A DNA stretch of 37,556 nucleotides from Yersinia pekkanenii (GTDB lineage: Bacteria; Pseudomonadota; Gammaproteobacteria; Enterobacterales; Enterobacteriaceae), in NCBI RefSeq assembly GCF_001152565.1, contig NZ_CQAZ01000041.1:1-37556 (forward strand), read 5' to 3'. Positions 14,612 through 24,993 of the stretch are shown piece after piece. Each line of letters starts with the position of its first letter. The stretch's first letter is position 1. The position numbers and the translations under genes are program-made. The notes beneath the pieces were generated by a model. It was not told where the DNA came from. It was given only the letters and a program-made list of their open reading frames with translations, and made no database searches.

Positions 14612-17600
14612 TCAGGCCACACGATGTTGAGCAAATGCCGCCAGCAGTTCACTGACAAACTTCAGCCGTTGCGTTCTGTCAGTTAAATCCTGCATAAACT
14701 TCAGCTTGGTTGGCCCTTCCAATCGGTATATTTGCGGCTGGCGTTGTAACAATCCAATCAGATAGACCGGGTCGACTTTATTCTTCTCGCTAAATTCGAT
14801 AAAGCCGCCGCGCTCATTGCCTTCAATACGCTTGATACCCAATTTCTGAGCCTGTTGGCGTAATTCGGCAGTATGTAACAGGTAGCGGGCCGGATCCGGT
14901 AGCTTGCCAAAGCGATCAATTAACTCCACTTTTAATTCATCGAGTTCCGTCTCATTACGTGCGCTGGCAATGCGCTTATAGAATGAAAGCCGGATATTCA
15001 CATCTGGAATGAAATCGTCCGGCAACAAAACCGGCATGCGCATTTCAATTTCAGCCTGATTGCTGGTCAAGTCTTCCAGTGACGGCTCTCTGCCTTCTTT
15101 CAGGGCATCAACTGCGCTCTCCAGTAGCTCCATATACAGTGAGAAACCGATGGTGCTCATTTGGCCACTTTGGTCTTCGCCTAATAGCTCGCCAGCACCG
15201 CGAATTTCCAGATCATGGGTTGCCAGAGCAAAACCAGCACCAAGGTCTTCTAATGATGCAATCGCCTCAAGCCGCTTTTTGGCATCGGTAGTCATGGCTT
15301 TCGGATTTGGTGTGAGCAGGTAGGCATAGGCTTGATGATGCGATCGCCCGACCCGGCCACGCAATTGGTGTAGCTGCGCCAGGCCAAAATGATCAGCACG
15401 CTCGATGATGATGGTATTGGCGCTGGGAATATCAATCCCCGTTTCTATAATTGTGGTGCAAACCAAGACGTTAAAGCGCTGGTGATGGAAATCATTCATC
15501 ACTCGCTCCAGATCCCGCTCACGCATCTGGCCGTGGCCAATGGCAATTCGTGCCTCGGGGACCAGTTCAGCCAGCCGTTGGGTGGCTTTTTCGATATTTT
15601 CCACGTCGTTATACAGGTAATAAACCTGCCCACCGCGTAGAATTTCACGCAGAATCGCTTCCCGTACTACCAGGCTGTCGTATTCGCGCACAAAGGTTTT
15701 CACTGCCAGGCGGCGCGCAGGTGGTGTGGCAATAATAGATAAGTCACGCATGCCGCTCATCGCCATATTCAGGGTGCGCGGGATCGGTGTCGCCGTCAGG
15801 GTCAGGATATCGACATCGGCGCGCATCGCCTTGATGCGTTCTTTATGACGCACGCCGAAACGATGCTCTTCATCAACAATCAGCAAGCCAAGATCGTGCC
15901 AACGCAGGTCACTTTGCAGCAATTTGTGGGTGCCAATAATAATATCGACCTTGCCTTCAGCCGCTTGCTGCATAATCACTTGCTGCTCTTTGGCACTGCG
16001 GAAACGGGACATCATTTCAATCCGCACCGGCCAGGTGGCAAAACGATCACGGAAGTTGTCAAAATGCTGTTGGGCGAGCAGGGTGGTCGGTACTAATACC
16101 GCGACTTGCTTATTATTGGCAACAGCGAGGAACGCGGCCCGCATCGCCACTTCGGTTTTACCGAAACCGACATCGCCGCACACCAGACGATCCATCGCCA
16201 GAGGTTGGCACATATCACTGAGAACCGCGTTGATTGCCTGTTCCTGATCCGGTGTGGTTTCAAAGGGGAAACTTTGGCAGAACAACTGATATTGCTCGCG
16301 ATCATGCTTGAATTTAAAGCCGGACGTGGCCGCGCGCTGGGCATAGATATCCAGCAGTTCGGCGGCCACATCCCGTACTTTTTCAGCGGCTTTCTGTCGC
16401 GCCCGGCTCCAGGCATCGCCGCCCAATTTATGCAGCGGAGCATGGTCATCTGCGCCACCGGAATAGCGGCTAATCAGATGCAATGATGAAACCGGCACAT
16501 ACAGCTTATCCTCACCGGCGTAGGTCAATATCAGGTATTCGGCCTTGATACCGCCGGTTTCCAGCGTGGTTAAGCCCAAGTAGCGGCCCACACCATGTTC
16601 CAGATGCACCACGGGTTGGCCGGGGCGCAGCTCTGCCAGGTTACGGATCAGCGTATCGGTATTGATGGTACGCCGGTTATCTTGCCGACGGCGGCTAACG
16701 CGCTCACCCAGTAAGTCACTTTCACAAATCAGTGCTAACTGTTTATCAGTATCCAGGAAACCACGTTCGGAGGCACCGATCATCATATAATGACCGGGAG
16801 CCTTGGCTTGAGATAGCTGGGTTATCAGGGTAGGGCTGATCTTGATCCGTGCCAGCAGGTCTTGCAGCGTTTCGCGGCGGCCTTCACTTTCTACCGAGAA
16901 CACCACGCTGCCGCTGAATGTTTCGATGAATCGGCGCAGATTATCCAGCGGTGCTTTTTGCTGCGCTTGAACCGCCACATCAGGTAGAGCCTGATAATGT
17001 AAATTAGTATTCGCGGCTTTAGCGGGGAGTGCATCGGTCTTAAATTGGACTCGCGGCCACTCTTTTAGCTCATTGAACAGCGAATCGACCCGTAACCACA
17101 GTGTTTCGGGAGCCAGCAAGGGGCGCATTGGATCAACACGACGACTGTCGAAACGCTGGTTAACATCTAACCAGAAACGCTCTGCCGAGCTTTCCAAATC
17201 ACCGGTATTCACCAGTAAGGTATTTTTAGGTAAATAGCTAAAAAGTGTGGGCAATGACTGGCTGAAAAATAGCGGTTGCCAGTATTCAATACCGGCAGGC
17301 CAGATGCCTTTACTGACTTGCTGATAAATATGTTCAGGATCACGGCGGACGTCGAACTGCTCACGCCATTGGCTGCGGAATAACTCGATCGCGGCCTTAT
17401 CTATCGGGAATTCATGGGCGGGCAGTAAGTTTATCTGCTCAACCTCAGACAATGTACGCTGTGAATCAACATCAAATACGCGCAAACTGTCAATGTCATC
17501 ATCAAAGAAATCAATCCGATACGGCTCTTCGCTGCCCATCGGATATAAGTCCAGCAGTGCACCACGGGTGGCAAACTCACCGTGTTCCATAACCTGATCA

Positions 17601-18058
17601 ACACTACGGTATCCTGCCTGCTCAAGTTGAGCGCGCAGCTTATCTCGTGACAGGTGCTGGCCTTTTTTCATTACCAACGCGTGGCCATGCAGGAATTCGT
17701 GTGGGCATACCCGCTGCATCAACGTATTAATCGGGAGAATAATAACGCCGCGTTCCATGGTCGGAAGATGGTACAAGCAAGAAAGGCGGGCCGAAATAAT
17801 ATCCTGATGTGGCGAGAAACTGTCGTAAGGCAGTGTTTCCCAGTCAGATAGGGTGTTCACCGGTTGCGGCGAGAATTGTTGGATCTCATCGCGCAGACGT
17901 AGGGCCGTTTGCATGTCAGGTGTAATTAACATTACCGGGCCATCATGGCGCTCAATGATTTCCGCGCATTCGACCGCGCAGGCTGAGCCGGTCAACTGGC
18001 CTAATTGACGGGTATCGCCACGTTGCTGCGGCAATGAATAACGATGTTGTTGGGACAT
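14612..18058 (-). CDS. mfd: Transcription-repair coupling factor Mfd
   Basis: A 1148-residue DNA translocase that removes RNA polymerase stalled at lesions and recruits UvrA. Order of domains: UvrB-like N-terminal part (about 1-340), RNA-polymerase interaction domain (about 480-550, with EHGVGRYLGL), RecG-like helicase lobes (Walker A GDVGFGKTEVA about 626-636; DEEHRFGV about 727; TATPIPRTLNMA; QLRGRVGRS), and a C-terminal TRCF domain (from about 1000, MPVLLPDDFIPDVNIRL). The length equals the E. coli protein. It is divergent from lolC with 252 bases between them, and the E. coli neighbours bhsA and ycfS are absent. Confidence 0.97.
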   Translation of the reverse strand: MSQQHRYSLPQQRGDTRQLGQLTGSACAVECAEIIERHDGPVMLITPDMQTALRLRDEIQQFSPQPVNTLSDWETLPYDSFSPHQDIISARLSCLYHLPTMERGVIILPINTLMQRVCPHEFLHGHALVMKKGQHLSRDKLRAQLEQAGYRSVDQVMEHGEFATRGALLDLYPMGSEEPYRIDFFDDDIDSLRVFDVDSQRTLSEVEQINLLPAHEFPIDKAAIELFRSQWREQFDVRRDPEHIYQQVSKGIWPAGIEYWQPLFFSQSLPTLFSYLPKNTLLVNTGDLESSAERFWLDVNQRFDSRRVDPMRPLLAPETLWLRVDSLFNELKEWPRVQFKTDALPAKAANTNLHYQALPDVAVQAQQKAPLDNLRRFIETFSGSVVFSVESEGRRETLQDLLARIKISPTLITQLSQAKAPGHYMMIGASERGFLDTDKQLALICESDLLGERVSRRRQDNRRTINTDTLIRNLAELRPGQPVVHLEHGVGRYLGLTTLETGGIKAEYLILTYAGEDKLYVPVSSLHLISRYSGGADDHAPLHKLGGDAWSRARQKAAEKVRDVAAELLDIYAQRAATSGFKFKHDREQYQLFCQSFPFETTPDQEQAINAVLSDMCQPLAMDRLVCGDVGFGKTEVAMRAAFLAVANNKQVAVLVPTTLLAQQHFDNFRDRFATWPVRIEMMSRFRSAKEQQVIMQQAAEGKVDIIIGTHKLLQSDLRWHDLGLLIVDEEHRFGVRHKERIKAMRADVDILTLTATPIPRTLNMAMSGMRDLSIIATPPARRLAVKTFVREYDSLVVREAILREILRGGQVYYLYNDVENIEKATQRLAELVPEARIAIGHGQMRERDLERVMNDFHHQRFNVLVCTTIIETGIDIPSANTIIIERADHFGLAQLHQLRGRVGRSHHQAYAYLLTPNPKAMTTDAKKRLEAIASLEDLGAGFALATHDLEIRGAGELLGEDQSGQMSTIGFSLYMELLESAVDALKEGREPSLEDLTSNQAEIEMRMPVLLPDDFIPDVNIRLSFYKRIASARNETELDELKVELIDRFGKLPDPARYLLHTAELRQQAQKLGIKRIEGNERGGFIEFSEKNKVDPVYLIGLLQRQPQIYRLEGPTKLKFMQDLTDRTQRLKFVSELLAAFAQHRVA

Positions 18059-18310
18059 AAGCAGTTAAACGGTCTCTTAAAGTTTATAGTTAACCCATGT
18101 TGTCGTTCAGCAAGACAGTTTCAGTATCAATACAACAGGTGATAAATTATCTCGGCGGTTATCCTAGCACGGGAGGGGGCATAGCCACAGATTGGTGCTC
18201 TGATTTTCAATAAAAGCCGGAGATATAGGCGGTTAATGGTTCCATAAAGCGGTAGTACCCTTTATTATCCTCGATCACTTTGCTTTAGCAACAGGATCTA
18301 AACAGATTTC

Positions 18311-19513
18311 ATGTATCAACCTGTCGCATTATTTATTGGCCTGCGTTATATGCGTGGGCGTGCATCTGACCGTTTCGGTCGGTTTGTGTCGTGGCTTTCT
18401 ACCATTGGCATCACGCTGGGTGTGATGGCGTTGATCACCGTGTTATCTGTGATGAATGGTTTTGAGCGTGATTTGCAGAATAATATTTTGGGGCTGATGC
18501 CACAGGCGCTGATTACCACGCCGCAAGGCTCTCTTGACCCGAATAAGATCCCTGCTTCAGCACTGAAATCACTGACCGGCGTTACCGATATTGTGCCATT
18601 GACCACTGCGGATGTGGTGTTACAGAGTGCGCGCAATCTGGCCGCAGGTGTGATGTTGGGGGTTGACCCAACGCAGCATGAGCCACTGGCAAATTATTTG
18701 GTTAATGTGCAACTGAAGGATTTACAGCCCGGCAGTTACAATATGATCCTCGGTGAAAAACTTGCGGGTCAGTTGGGGGTTAAACGTGGTGAAACTCTGC
18801 GTTTGATGGTGCCGAGTGCCAGTCAGTTCACCCCTATGGGGCGCATTCCCAGTCAGCGTTTGTTTAATATTATCGGGACATTTGCTGCTGACAGTGAAGT
18901 CGATAGTTATCAAATGCTGGTTAATCAGCAGGATGCATCGCGCCTGATGCGTTATCCGATCGGTAATATTACCGGTTGGCGCTTATTCCTTTCACAACCG
19001 CTGTCCGTCGATAGCCTAAGTCAACAGACCTTACCGGAGGGTACGGTATGGAAAGATTGGCGCGATCGGAAAGGCGAGCTGTTCCAAGCTGTGCGTATGG
19101 AAAAGAACATGATGGGGTTGTTGCTTAGCCTGATTATTGCGGTTGCGGCCTTTAATATCATTACCTCGCTGGGCTTGCTGGTGATGGAGAAGCAGGGCGA
19201 GGTGGCTATTTTGCAAACCCAAGGGTTAAGTCGCCGCCAAATCATGCTGGTATTTATGGTACAGGGCGCGACCGCCGGAGTGATTGGTGCATTGCTTGGT
19301 GCCGGATTGGGTATTTTACTCGCCAGTCAATTGAATACTATCATCCCGATCCTGGGTTTACTGATCGATGGTGCCACCCTGCCGGTGGAGATTAATCCAG
19401 TCCAGGTGACGGTGATTGCCCTGTTGGCGATGGTAATTGCTTTGCTGTCCACGCTTTACCCTTCCTGGCGCGCCGCCGCCGCACAACCTGCCGAGGCTTT
19501 ACGCTATGAGTAA
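18311..19513 (+). CDS. lolC: Lipoprotein-releasing ABC transporter permease LolC
   Basis: A 400-residue inner-membrane subunit of LolCDE, which extracts mature lipoproteins and hands them to LolA. The N-terminal helix (about 25-47, [20 protein letters not shown]) is followed by a large periplasmic domain (to about 265, with [20 protein letters not shown]) and three C-terminal helices ([20 protein letters not shown], then about 315-340 and 363-385). The [17 protein letters not shown] loop is the coupling region to the ATPase. The stop overlaps the lolD start (ATGAGTAA), so the operon is coupled. Confidence 0.96.
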   Translation: MYQPVALFIGLRYMRGRASDRFGRFVSWLSTIGITLGVMALITVLSVMNGFERDLQNNILGLMPQALITTPQGSLDPNKIPASALKSLTGVTDIVPLTTADVVLQSARNLAAGVMLGVDPTQHEPLANYLVNVQLKDLQPGSYNMILGEKLAGQLGVKRGETLRLMVPSASQFTPMGRIPSQRLFNIIGTFAADSEVDSYQMLVNQQDASRLMRYPIGNITGWRLFLSQPLSVDSLSQQTLPEGTVWKDWRDRKGELFQAVRMEKNMMGLLLSLIIAVAAFNIITSLGLLVMEKQGEVAILQTQGLSRRQIMLVFMVQGATAGVIGALLGAGLGILLASQLNTIIPILGLLIDGATLPVEINPVQVTVIALLAMVIALLSTLYPSWRAAAAQPAEALRYE

Positions 19514-20210
19514 TCATCCTTTATTACAGTGTTTAAACCTGTGCAAACGCTATCAGGAAGGCCAACTGCATACCGATGTGTTGCAAAATGTGTCGTTCAC
19601 TATCGAATCCGGCGAGTTGATGGCGATTGTTGGCAGCTCTGGTTCAGGCAAAAGTACTTTATTACATCTGTTAGGCGGCTTGGATTCTCCTACCTCCGGT
19701 GAAGTGATTTATCAAGGCCGCTCGCTGAGCCAGCTTTCTTCCACTGCGAAAGCCGAATTACGTAACCGTGAATTAGGTTTCATCTATCAGTTTCACCATT
19801 TGCTTCCTGATTTTACTGCCTTGGAAAATGTCGCAATGCCGCTGCTCATTGGTGGTGCCAAACCGGCGGAGGCGCAGGACAAAGCCCGTGCAATGCTGGC
19901 AGCGGTAGGGCTTGAGAAGCGCAGCAAACATCGTCCGTCCGAGTTATCCGGCGGTGAGCGCCAGCGTGTCGCCATCGCACGTTCGCTGGTGAATAATCCG
20001 TCACTGGTTTTGGCTGATGAGCCAACCGGTAATCTGGATCAGCGCAATGCCGACAGCATCTTTAATCTGCTGGGTGAATTGAATGTCCGGCAGGGTACGG
20101 CGTTTCTGGTGGTCACCCACGATTTGCAATTAGCAAAACGGATGAGTCGGCAACTTGAAATGCGTGATGGTCAGTTGCAGCAACACTTGCGGTTTGCGGA
20201 GGCGGATTAA
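19506..20210 (+). CDS. lolD: Lipoprotein-releasing ABC transporter ATPase LolD
   Basis: A 234-residue cytoplasmic ATPase. Walker A is GSSGSGKST (43-51), Q-loop [12 protein letters not shown] with the Lol-specific histidines, signature LSGGERQ (about 146-152), Walker [12 protein letters not shown] (about 166-176) and H-loop VTHD (about 203). The ATG inside the lolC end (19506) is chosen over an upstream in-frame Met because [19 protein letters not shown] agrees with the family. Its stop overlaps the lolE ATG by one base (TAATG). Confidence 0.97.
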   Translation: MSNHPLLQCLNLCKRYQEGQLHTDVLQNVSFTIESGELMAIVGSSGSGKSTLLHLLGGLDSPTSGEVIYQGRSLSQLSSTAKAELRNRELGFIYQFHHLLPDFTALENVAMPLLIGGAKPAEAQDKARAMLAAVGLEKRSKHRPSELSGGERQRVAIARSLVNNPSLVLADEPTGNLDQRNADSIFNLLGELNVRQGTAFLVVTHDLQLAKRMSRQLEMRDGQLQQHLRFAEAD

Positions 20211-21457
20211 TGGGTGTTTCGCCACTTTCACTGTTAATTGGTTTGCGCTTCAGCCGTGGCCGTCGCCGTGGCGGTATGGTGTCGTTAATTTCGGTGATTT
20301 CCACCTTGGGTATTGCCTTAGGGGTCGCAGTATTGATCGTCGGCTTAAGTGCAATGAACGGCTTCGAACGTGAGCTGAAAAACCGTATTTTGGCGGTAGT
20401 GCCGCACGGTGAGATTGCGGTAGTTAATCAGCCGTTTAGTGGCTGGCCACAAACCCTACAACGGATTGAAAAAGTGCCCGGTATTGTGGCTGCGGCACCT
20501 TATATCAATTTTACGGGCTTGATTGAAAACGCCACCCAATTGCGCGCAGTACAGGTTAAAGGTGTTGATCCCGAGGCTGAGCAACGCCTCAGCGCATTAC
20601 CTGGTTTCGTGCTTGACCACGCGTGGGATAACTTCAAAGCGGGTCAGCAGCAGATTATTTTAGGGAAAGGTCTGGCCGATGCTTTGGGTGTGAAGCAGGG
20701 ATCATGGCTGACCGTGATGATCCCCAATAGTGATCCTGAGATGAAGTTGCTGCAACCCAAGCGCATTCGCTTGCAGGTCGCCGGAATTTTTCAACTGAGT
20801 GGCCAGTTGGATCACAGCCTGGCATTAGTGCCATTGACTGATGCGCAGCAATATCTTGATATGGGTGACAGTGTCACTGGTATAGCCATCAAAGTCGATG
20901 ATGTTTACAACGCTAACAAGTTAGTCCGTAGCGCGGGTGAAGTGAGTAATGCCTATGTCTATATTAGTAGTTGGATTGCTACCTATGGATATATGTACCG
21001 CGATATCCAGATGATCCGCACTATCATGTACTTAGCTATGGTATTAGTGATAGGAGTGGCCAGTTTTAATATTGTCTCCACACTGGTCATGGCAGTTAAA
21101 GATAAAAGTAGCGATATTGCGGTGTTACGCACATTAGGGGCCAAAGATGGCTTGATCCGCGCAATATTTATCTGGTATGGCTTACTGGCAGGGCTTATCG
21201 GCAGTATTAGCGGTGCGGTGGTGGGGGTGATTATTTCTCTGCAACTGACCACGATTATCCGTGGGCTGGAAAAACTTATTGGTCATCAATTTTTGTCGGG
21301 TGATATCTATTTTATCGATTTTCTGCCGTCAGAATTGCACTGGTTTGATGTGGCTTGTGTGCTGGCAACTGCGTTGGTGTTGAGCTTAATGGCGAGTTGG
21401 TATCCTGCTCGTCGCGCCAGTCGTATTGATCCAGCGCGGGTATTGAGCGGGCAATAA
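20210..21457 (+). CDS. lolE: Lipoprotein-releasing ABC transporter permease LolE
   Basis: A 415-residue partner of LolC in the LolCDE complex. It shares the LolC plan: N-terminal helix ([20 protein letters not shown], about 25-44), a periplasmic domain (about 50-270) and three C-terminal helices starting near [20 protein letters not shown], with the coupling segment [20 protein letters not shown]. The end [15 protein letters not shown] is typical. LolE makes the first contact with lipoproteins in E. coli. An ERIC-family repeat lies just after the stop, before nagK. Confidence 0.96.
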   Translation: MGVSPLSLLIGLRFSRGRRRGGMVSLISVISTLGIALGVAVLIVGLSAMNGFERELKNRILAVVPHGEIAVVNQPFSGWPQTLQRIEKVPGIVAAAPYINFTGLIENATQLRAVQVKGVDPEAEQRLSALPGFVLDHAWDNFKAGQQQIILGKGLADALGVKQGSWLTVMIPNSDPEMKLLQPKRIRLQVAGIFQLSGQLDHSLALVPLTDAQQYLDMGDSVTGIAIKVDDVYNANKLVRSAGEVSNAYVYISSWIATYGYMYRDIQMIRTIMYLAMVLVIGVASFNIVSTLVMAVKDKSSDIAVLRTLGAKDGLIRAIFIWYGLLAGLIGSISGAVVGVIISLQLTTIIRGLEKLIGHQFLSGDIYFIDFLPSELHWFDVACVLATALVLSLMASWYPARRASRIDPARVLSGQ

Positions 21458-21459
21458 GG

Positions 21460-21526
21460 ATACCCGTTGCATCTCAAGCGGCATATGCGTTGGCTGCCTT
21501 CCTGCGACTCGAATTATTTAGGGTAT
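21460..21526. repeat. ERIC-family-end palindromic repeat, short form (copy 4)
   Basis: Sixty-seven bases in the lolE-nagK gap. It begins ATACCCGTTGCATCTCAAGC and ends with GACTCGAATTATTTAGGGTA plus T, the inverse of the copy 2 left end. The central ERIC core is missing, so this is a deleted copy. It ends 14 bases before the nagK start. Confidence 0.65.
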
Positions 21527-21540
21527 ATAAGGACGACTTT

Positions 21541-22455
21541 ATGTATTACGGTTTTGATATGGGCGGCACCAAAATAGAGTTGGGTGTTTTTGATGCCAAT
21601 CTGCAACGAATCTGGCATAAGCGAGTCCCAACACCGCGTGAAGACTATCAGCAATTGCTGCAAACATTACACAGTCTGACGCTGGAAGCGGATGCTCACT
21701 GTGGTGCTAAAGGCAGTGTGGGTATTGGCATTCCTGGCCTACCCAATGCCGATGATGGCACAGTATTTACGGCTAATGTGCCTGCGGCAATGGGGCAACC
21801 ATTACAGGCCGACCTCTCCCGTTTGATTGAACGTGAAGTCCGTATCGATAATGACGCCAACTGTTTCGCCTTGTCTGAAGCCTGGGATCCGGAGTTTCGT
21901 ACTTACCCAACCGTGCTCGGGTTGATCCTCGGTACCGGCGTTGGCGGCGGCCTGATTGTGAATGGCAGTATTGTCAGTGGGCGTAACCATATTACGGGTG
22001 AATTTGGCCACTTCCGCTTGCCGATAGATGCTCTGGATATCCTGGGTGCTGATATTCCACGGGTACCCTGTGGTTGCGGTCATAATGGCTGTATAGAAAA
22101 TTATATCTCCGGGCGTGGTTTTGAATGGATGTATAAGCACTTCAATCAGGGATCTTTGCCTGCAACCCAAATCATTGCCAACTATAATGCCGGTGAACCT
22201 AATGCTGTGGCACATGCTGAACGCTTTATGGATGTGTTGGCGGTATGCTTAGGTAACTTACTAACCATGCTTGATCCCCATTTAGTGGTGATTGGCGGTG
22301 GGTTATCCAATTTTGAAAAAATCTATCAGGAATTGCCAAAACGCTTACCGCAGCATTTATTGCGAGTGGCTCGATTGCCACGCATTGAAAAAGCGCGTTA
22401 TGGTGACGCTGGCGGCGTTCGTGGGGCCGCGTTCCTGCATTTGTCTGAGCGTTAG
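21541..22455 (+). CDS. nagK: N-acetyl-D-glucosamine kinase NagK
   Basis: A 304-residue ROK-family sugar kinase that makes GlcNAc-6-phosphate from recycled wall sugar, fitting with NagZ upstream. The ATP loop is [10 protein letters not shown] (6-15), the sugar-binding [12 protein letters not shown] has the catalytic Asp (about 107), [12 protein letters not shown] is the phosphate-2 loop, and the ROK zinc site is [15 protein letters not shown] (about 178-192). The ATG at 21541 with AAGGACG upstream matches the E. coli N-terminus ([13 protein letters not shown]); the longer frame runs into the repeat. Confidence 0.95.
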   Translation: MYYGFDMGGTKIELGVFDANLQRIWHKRVPTPREDYQQLLQTLHSLTLEADAHCGAKGSVGIGIPGLPNADDGTVFTANVPAAMGQPLQADLSRLIEREVRIDNDANCFALSEAWDPEFRTYPTVLGLILGTGVGGGLIVNGSIVSGRNHITGEFGHFRLPIDALDILGADIPRVPCGCGHNGCIENYISGRGFEWMYKHFNQGSLPATQIIANYNAGEPNAVAHAERFMDVLAVCLGNLLTMLDPHLVVIGGGLSNFEKIYQELPKRLPQHLLRVARLPRIEKARYGDAGGVRGAAFLHLSER

Positions 22456-22500
22456 TTGGCAAATAACAAATAACAATACCTAATATAGAGGCAAAAGGTT

Positions 22501-23349
22501 ATGCGCATTCGCCATCGACTAAGTCGCTTTCGCAAGAATAAGCATTTGCGGCATCAACGTTTTCGCTCCCGTATTTTTCATCGGGACAGTGCCGCGATAT
22601 CAGAAATGAAAAAGCCATTTGTGGTGGTTCTTACTGGTGCGGGCATCTCCGCTGAATCAGGTATTCGTACTTTCCGTGCGCATGATGGCTTATGGGAAGA
22701 ACATCAGGTGGAGGATGTTGCAACGCCTGAAGGGTATCGCCGGGATCCTGAATTAGTTCAGGCTTTTTATAATGCGCGTCGCCACCAATTGCAGCAACCG
22801 GATATTGCACCCAATGCGGCCCATTTCGCACTGGCTGATTTGGAAGCGGTACTGGGCGATAACTTTGTACTGATCACCCAAAATATTGATAATTTGCACG
22901 AGAGAGCCGGAAGCAAGCGTGTCATTCATATGCATGGTGAACTGCTGAAAGTGCGTTGCACTCAGTCTGGTCAGGTGCTGGATTGGCCAGGCCCTCTTTC
23001 TGCCGATGAACGTTGCCATTGTTGCCAATTCCCATCGCCGCTGCGGCCACACATTGTGTGGTTTGGTGAGATGCCGATGGGGATGGATGAGATCTATCAG
23101 GCACTGGCCGAAGCTGATTTCTTTATCTCTATTGGCACCTCAGGGCATGTGTACCCTGCGGCCGGTTTTGTCCATGAATCAACACTGCACGGTGCCCATA
23201 CTGTTGAATTGAATCTGGAACCCAGCCAAGTGGAAAGCCAGTTTGATGAAAAACACTATGGCTTAGCCAGTAAAGTAGTACCGGAATATGTGCGCGAGTT
23301 TTTAACCACGCGGGGTGAGAATCGTCAAGGCGATATTCTGCCTAATTGA
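22501..23349 (+). CDS. cobB: NAD-dependent protein deacylase CobB (sirtuin)
   Basis: A 282-residue class III sirtuin that removes acetyl and succinyl groups from lysines. The NAD fold begins [14 protein letters not shown] (46-59); [12 protein letters not shown] is the ribose contact, HMHGEL holds the catalytic His (about 145), and RCTQSG with ERCHCCQF supplies the zinc cysteines. The first 35 residues are a very basic Arg/His-rich extension, as in the long E. coli isoform; an internal ATG at 22606 ([13 protein letters not shown]) would give the short form. Downstream is a strong terminator. Confidence 0.96.
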   Translation: MRIRHRLSRFRKNKHLRHQRFRSRIFHRDSAAISEMKKPFVVVLTGAGISAESGIRTFRAHDGLWEEHQVEDVATPEGYRRDPELVQAFYNARRHQLQQPDIAPNAAHFALADLEAVLGDNFVLITQNIDNLHERAGSKRVIHMHGELLKVRCTQSGQVLDWPGPLSADERCHCCQFPSPLRPHIVWFGEMPMGMDEIYQALAEADFFISIGTSGHVYPAAGFVHESTLHGAHTVELNLEPSQVESQFDEKHYGLASKVVPEYVREFLTTRGENRQGDILPN

Positions 23350-23404
23350 AGCCGCAGTGCTTTAGCGGTACTTAACCAACAGTGGCGTATAAACAAGCGA
23401 TAAG

Positions 23405-23443
23405 CTCTGCCGATTGGTGAATAAATCACCCGGCAGAGTTTTT
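23405..23443 (+). terminator. Intrinsic terminator after cobB
   Basis: Arms CTCTGCCG (23405-23412) and CGGCAGAG (23431-23438) with an inner GGTGA/TCACC stem, then five T residues. Confidence 0.85.
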
Positions 23444-23499
23444 GAGTCGTACCTTATTATTCTGGCTTAAGTTTGTCTAAAGCTGACCTGACGCAATAT

Positions 23500-23513
23500 T
23501 TGATTATGATCAC
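23500..23513 (+). promoter_or_regulatory. FNR box upstream of pepT
   Basis: TTGAT-TATG-ATCAC matches nine of the ten fixed FNR consensus bases and lies 40 bases before the pepT ATG. pepT is induced by FNR without oxygen in Salmonella, so an activating role fits. The -10 (TATTAT at 23534 or GATATT at 23525) is uncertain. Confidence 0.6.
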
Positions 23514-23552
23514 TTCCCCATAATGATATTCACTATTATGAGGGTGGGAACC

Positions 23553-24788
23553 ATGGATAAATTACTCGACCGCTTTTTCAACTATGTTTCTTTTGATACA
23601 CAAGCAAAAGCCAATGTAAAATCCGTGCCGAGCACTGAAGGGCAGCGCAAGCTTGCTCAGGCGTTACAACATGAGTTGCAGGCGCTTGGTTTTTCTCCGG
23701 TTACTTTGAGTGACCATGGCTGCGTGATGGCAACATTACCGGCGAATGTCTCCTGGCCGGTCCCCACCATTGGTTTTATTGCGCATCTTGATACTTCACC
23801 CGACTTCTCGGGTAAAAATGTTAATCCGCAGATTCTGGAAAACTACCGTGGCGGGGATATAGCCTTGGGTATAGGTGACGAAGTGTTGTCTCCAGTCATG
23901 TTTCCGGTATTGCACCAGTTACTGGGTCATACATTGATTACTACTGATGGTAAAACATTGTTGGGAGCCGATGACAAAGCCGGTATTGCTGAGATTATCA
24001 CCGCCATGGTGCGCTTAAAACACCACAATGTGCCTCATGGTGAAATCCGTATTGCTTTCACTCCCGATGAGGAAGTGGGTAAAGGCGCGCGTTTCTTTAA
24101 TGTGGCAGAATTCGGTGCTCAGTGGGCTTATACCGTTGATGGTGGTGGTGTCGGCGAGTTAGAGTTCGAGAATTTTAATGCGGCGTCAGTGACAATAAAA
24201 CTTGTCGGTAATAGCGTTCATCCCGGGAGTGCTAAAGGGGTAATGGTTAACGCGTTGTCGCTGGCTACCCATATTCATCAGGAACTTCCTGCTAATGAAA
24301 CCCCTGAATGTACTGAGGGTTACGACGGTTTCTATCATCTGCAAAGTATTAAAGGCACCGTTGAACGAGCTGAAATGCATTATATCGTGCGGGATTTCAG
24401 CCGGGATGGTTTTGCAGCGCGCAAGAAGAATATGGTAGACATTGCCAGGCGGGTAGGGAAAGGTTTACACCCTGACTGTTATATCGAAATCGTTATGGAT
24501 GACAGTTATTACAATATGCGTGAGCATATTATTAAACACCCGCATATCATCGAGCTGGCGCAGCAGGCGATGCGTGATTGCGAAATAACCCCCATGATGA
24601 AACCGATCCGTGGCGGCACTGATGGCGCTCAATTATCCTTCCTCGGTTTGCCTTGCCCGAATATATTTACTGGCGGCTATAATTTCCACGGTAAACATGA
24701 GTTTATTACCCTGGAAGGAATGGAAAAAGCGGTTGCAGTCATTATGCGGATTGCGGAATTAGCGGCTAAACGGGCTAAAGAGTCATAA
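23553..24788 (+). CDS. pepT: Peptidase T (tripeptide aminopeptidase)
   Basis: A 411-residue M20B zinc aminopeptidase that frees the N-terminal residue of tripeptides in the cytoplasm. Metal and catalytic motifs in order: [10 protein letters not shown] (first His and Asp), LLGADDKAG (bridging Asp), [10 protein letters not shown] (base Glu and metal Glu), [29 protein letters not shown], and [11 protein letters not shown] (last His). The ATG at 23553 gives the E. coli-like [26 protein letters not shown] precedes it. It lacks the pot operon that neighbours it in E. coli. Confidence 0.96.
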   Translation: MDKLLDRFFNYVSFDTQAKANVKSVPSTEGQRKLAQALQHELQALGFSPVTLSDHGCVMATLPANVSWPVPTIGFIAHLDTSPDFSGKNVNPQILENYRGGDIALGIGDEVLSPVMFPVLHQLLGHTLITTDGKTLLGADDKAGIAEIITAMVRLKHHNVPHGEIRIAFTPDEEVGKGARFFNVAEFGAQWAYTVDGGGVGELEFENFNAASVTIKLVGNSVHPGSAKGVMVNALSLATHIHQELPANETPECTEGYDGFYHLQSIKGTVERAEMHYIVRDFSRDGFAARKKNMVDIARRVGKGLHPDCYIEIVMDDSYYNMREHIIKHPHIIELAQQAMRDCEITPMMKPIRGGTDGAQLSFLGLPCPNIFTGGYNFHGKHEFITLEGMEKAVAVIMRIAELAAKRAKES

Positions 24789-24951
24789 GCTTATCGATCA
24801 CACCAACACGTTGAGATTAATGACAAAGTGCTCACCACGGAGAGAACCGGCAGAGGATAAAACGCCGTAAACCTATCCTTGGCGCGGGCGCTTTACTCTT
24901 CTGCCTATCCTCACCGCCTAACATCGAGTCATCGGAGTTTGTCAGCCGTCT

Positions 24952-24976
24952 AATGCCCCATTTATGGGGCATTTTT
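24952..24976 (+). terminator. Intrinsic terminator after pepT
   Basis: Arms AATGCCCCAT and ATGGGGCATT with a TT loop, ending in a TTTTT run. It also separates pepT from the convergent roxA. Confidence 0.8.
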
Positions 24977-24993
24977 GCATAATAAACCGAAAA

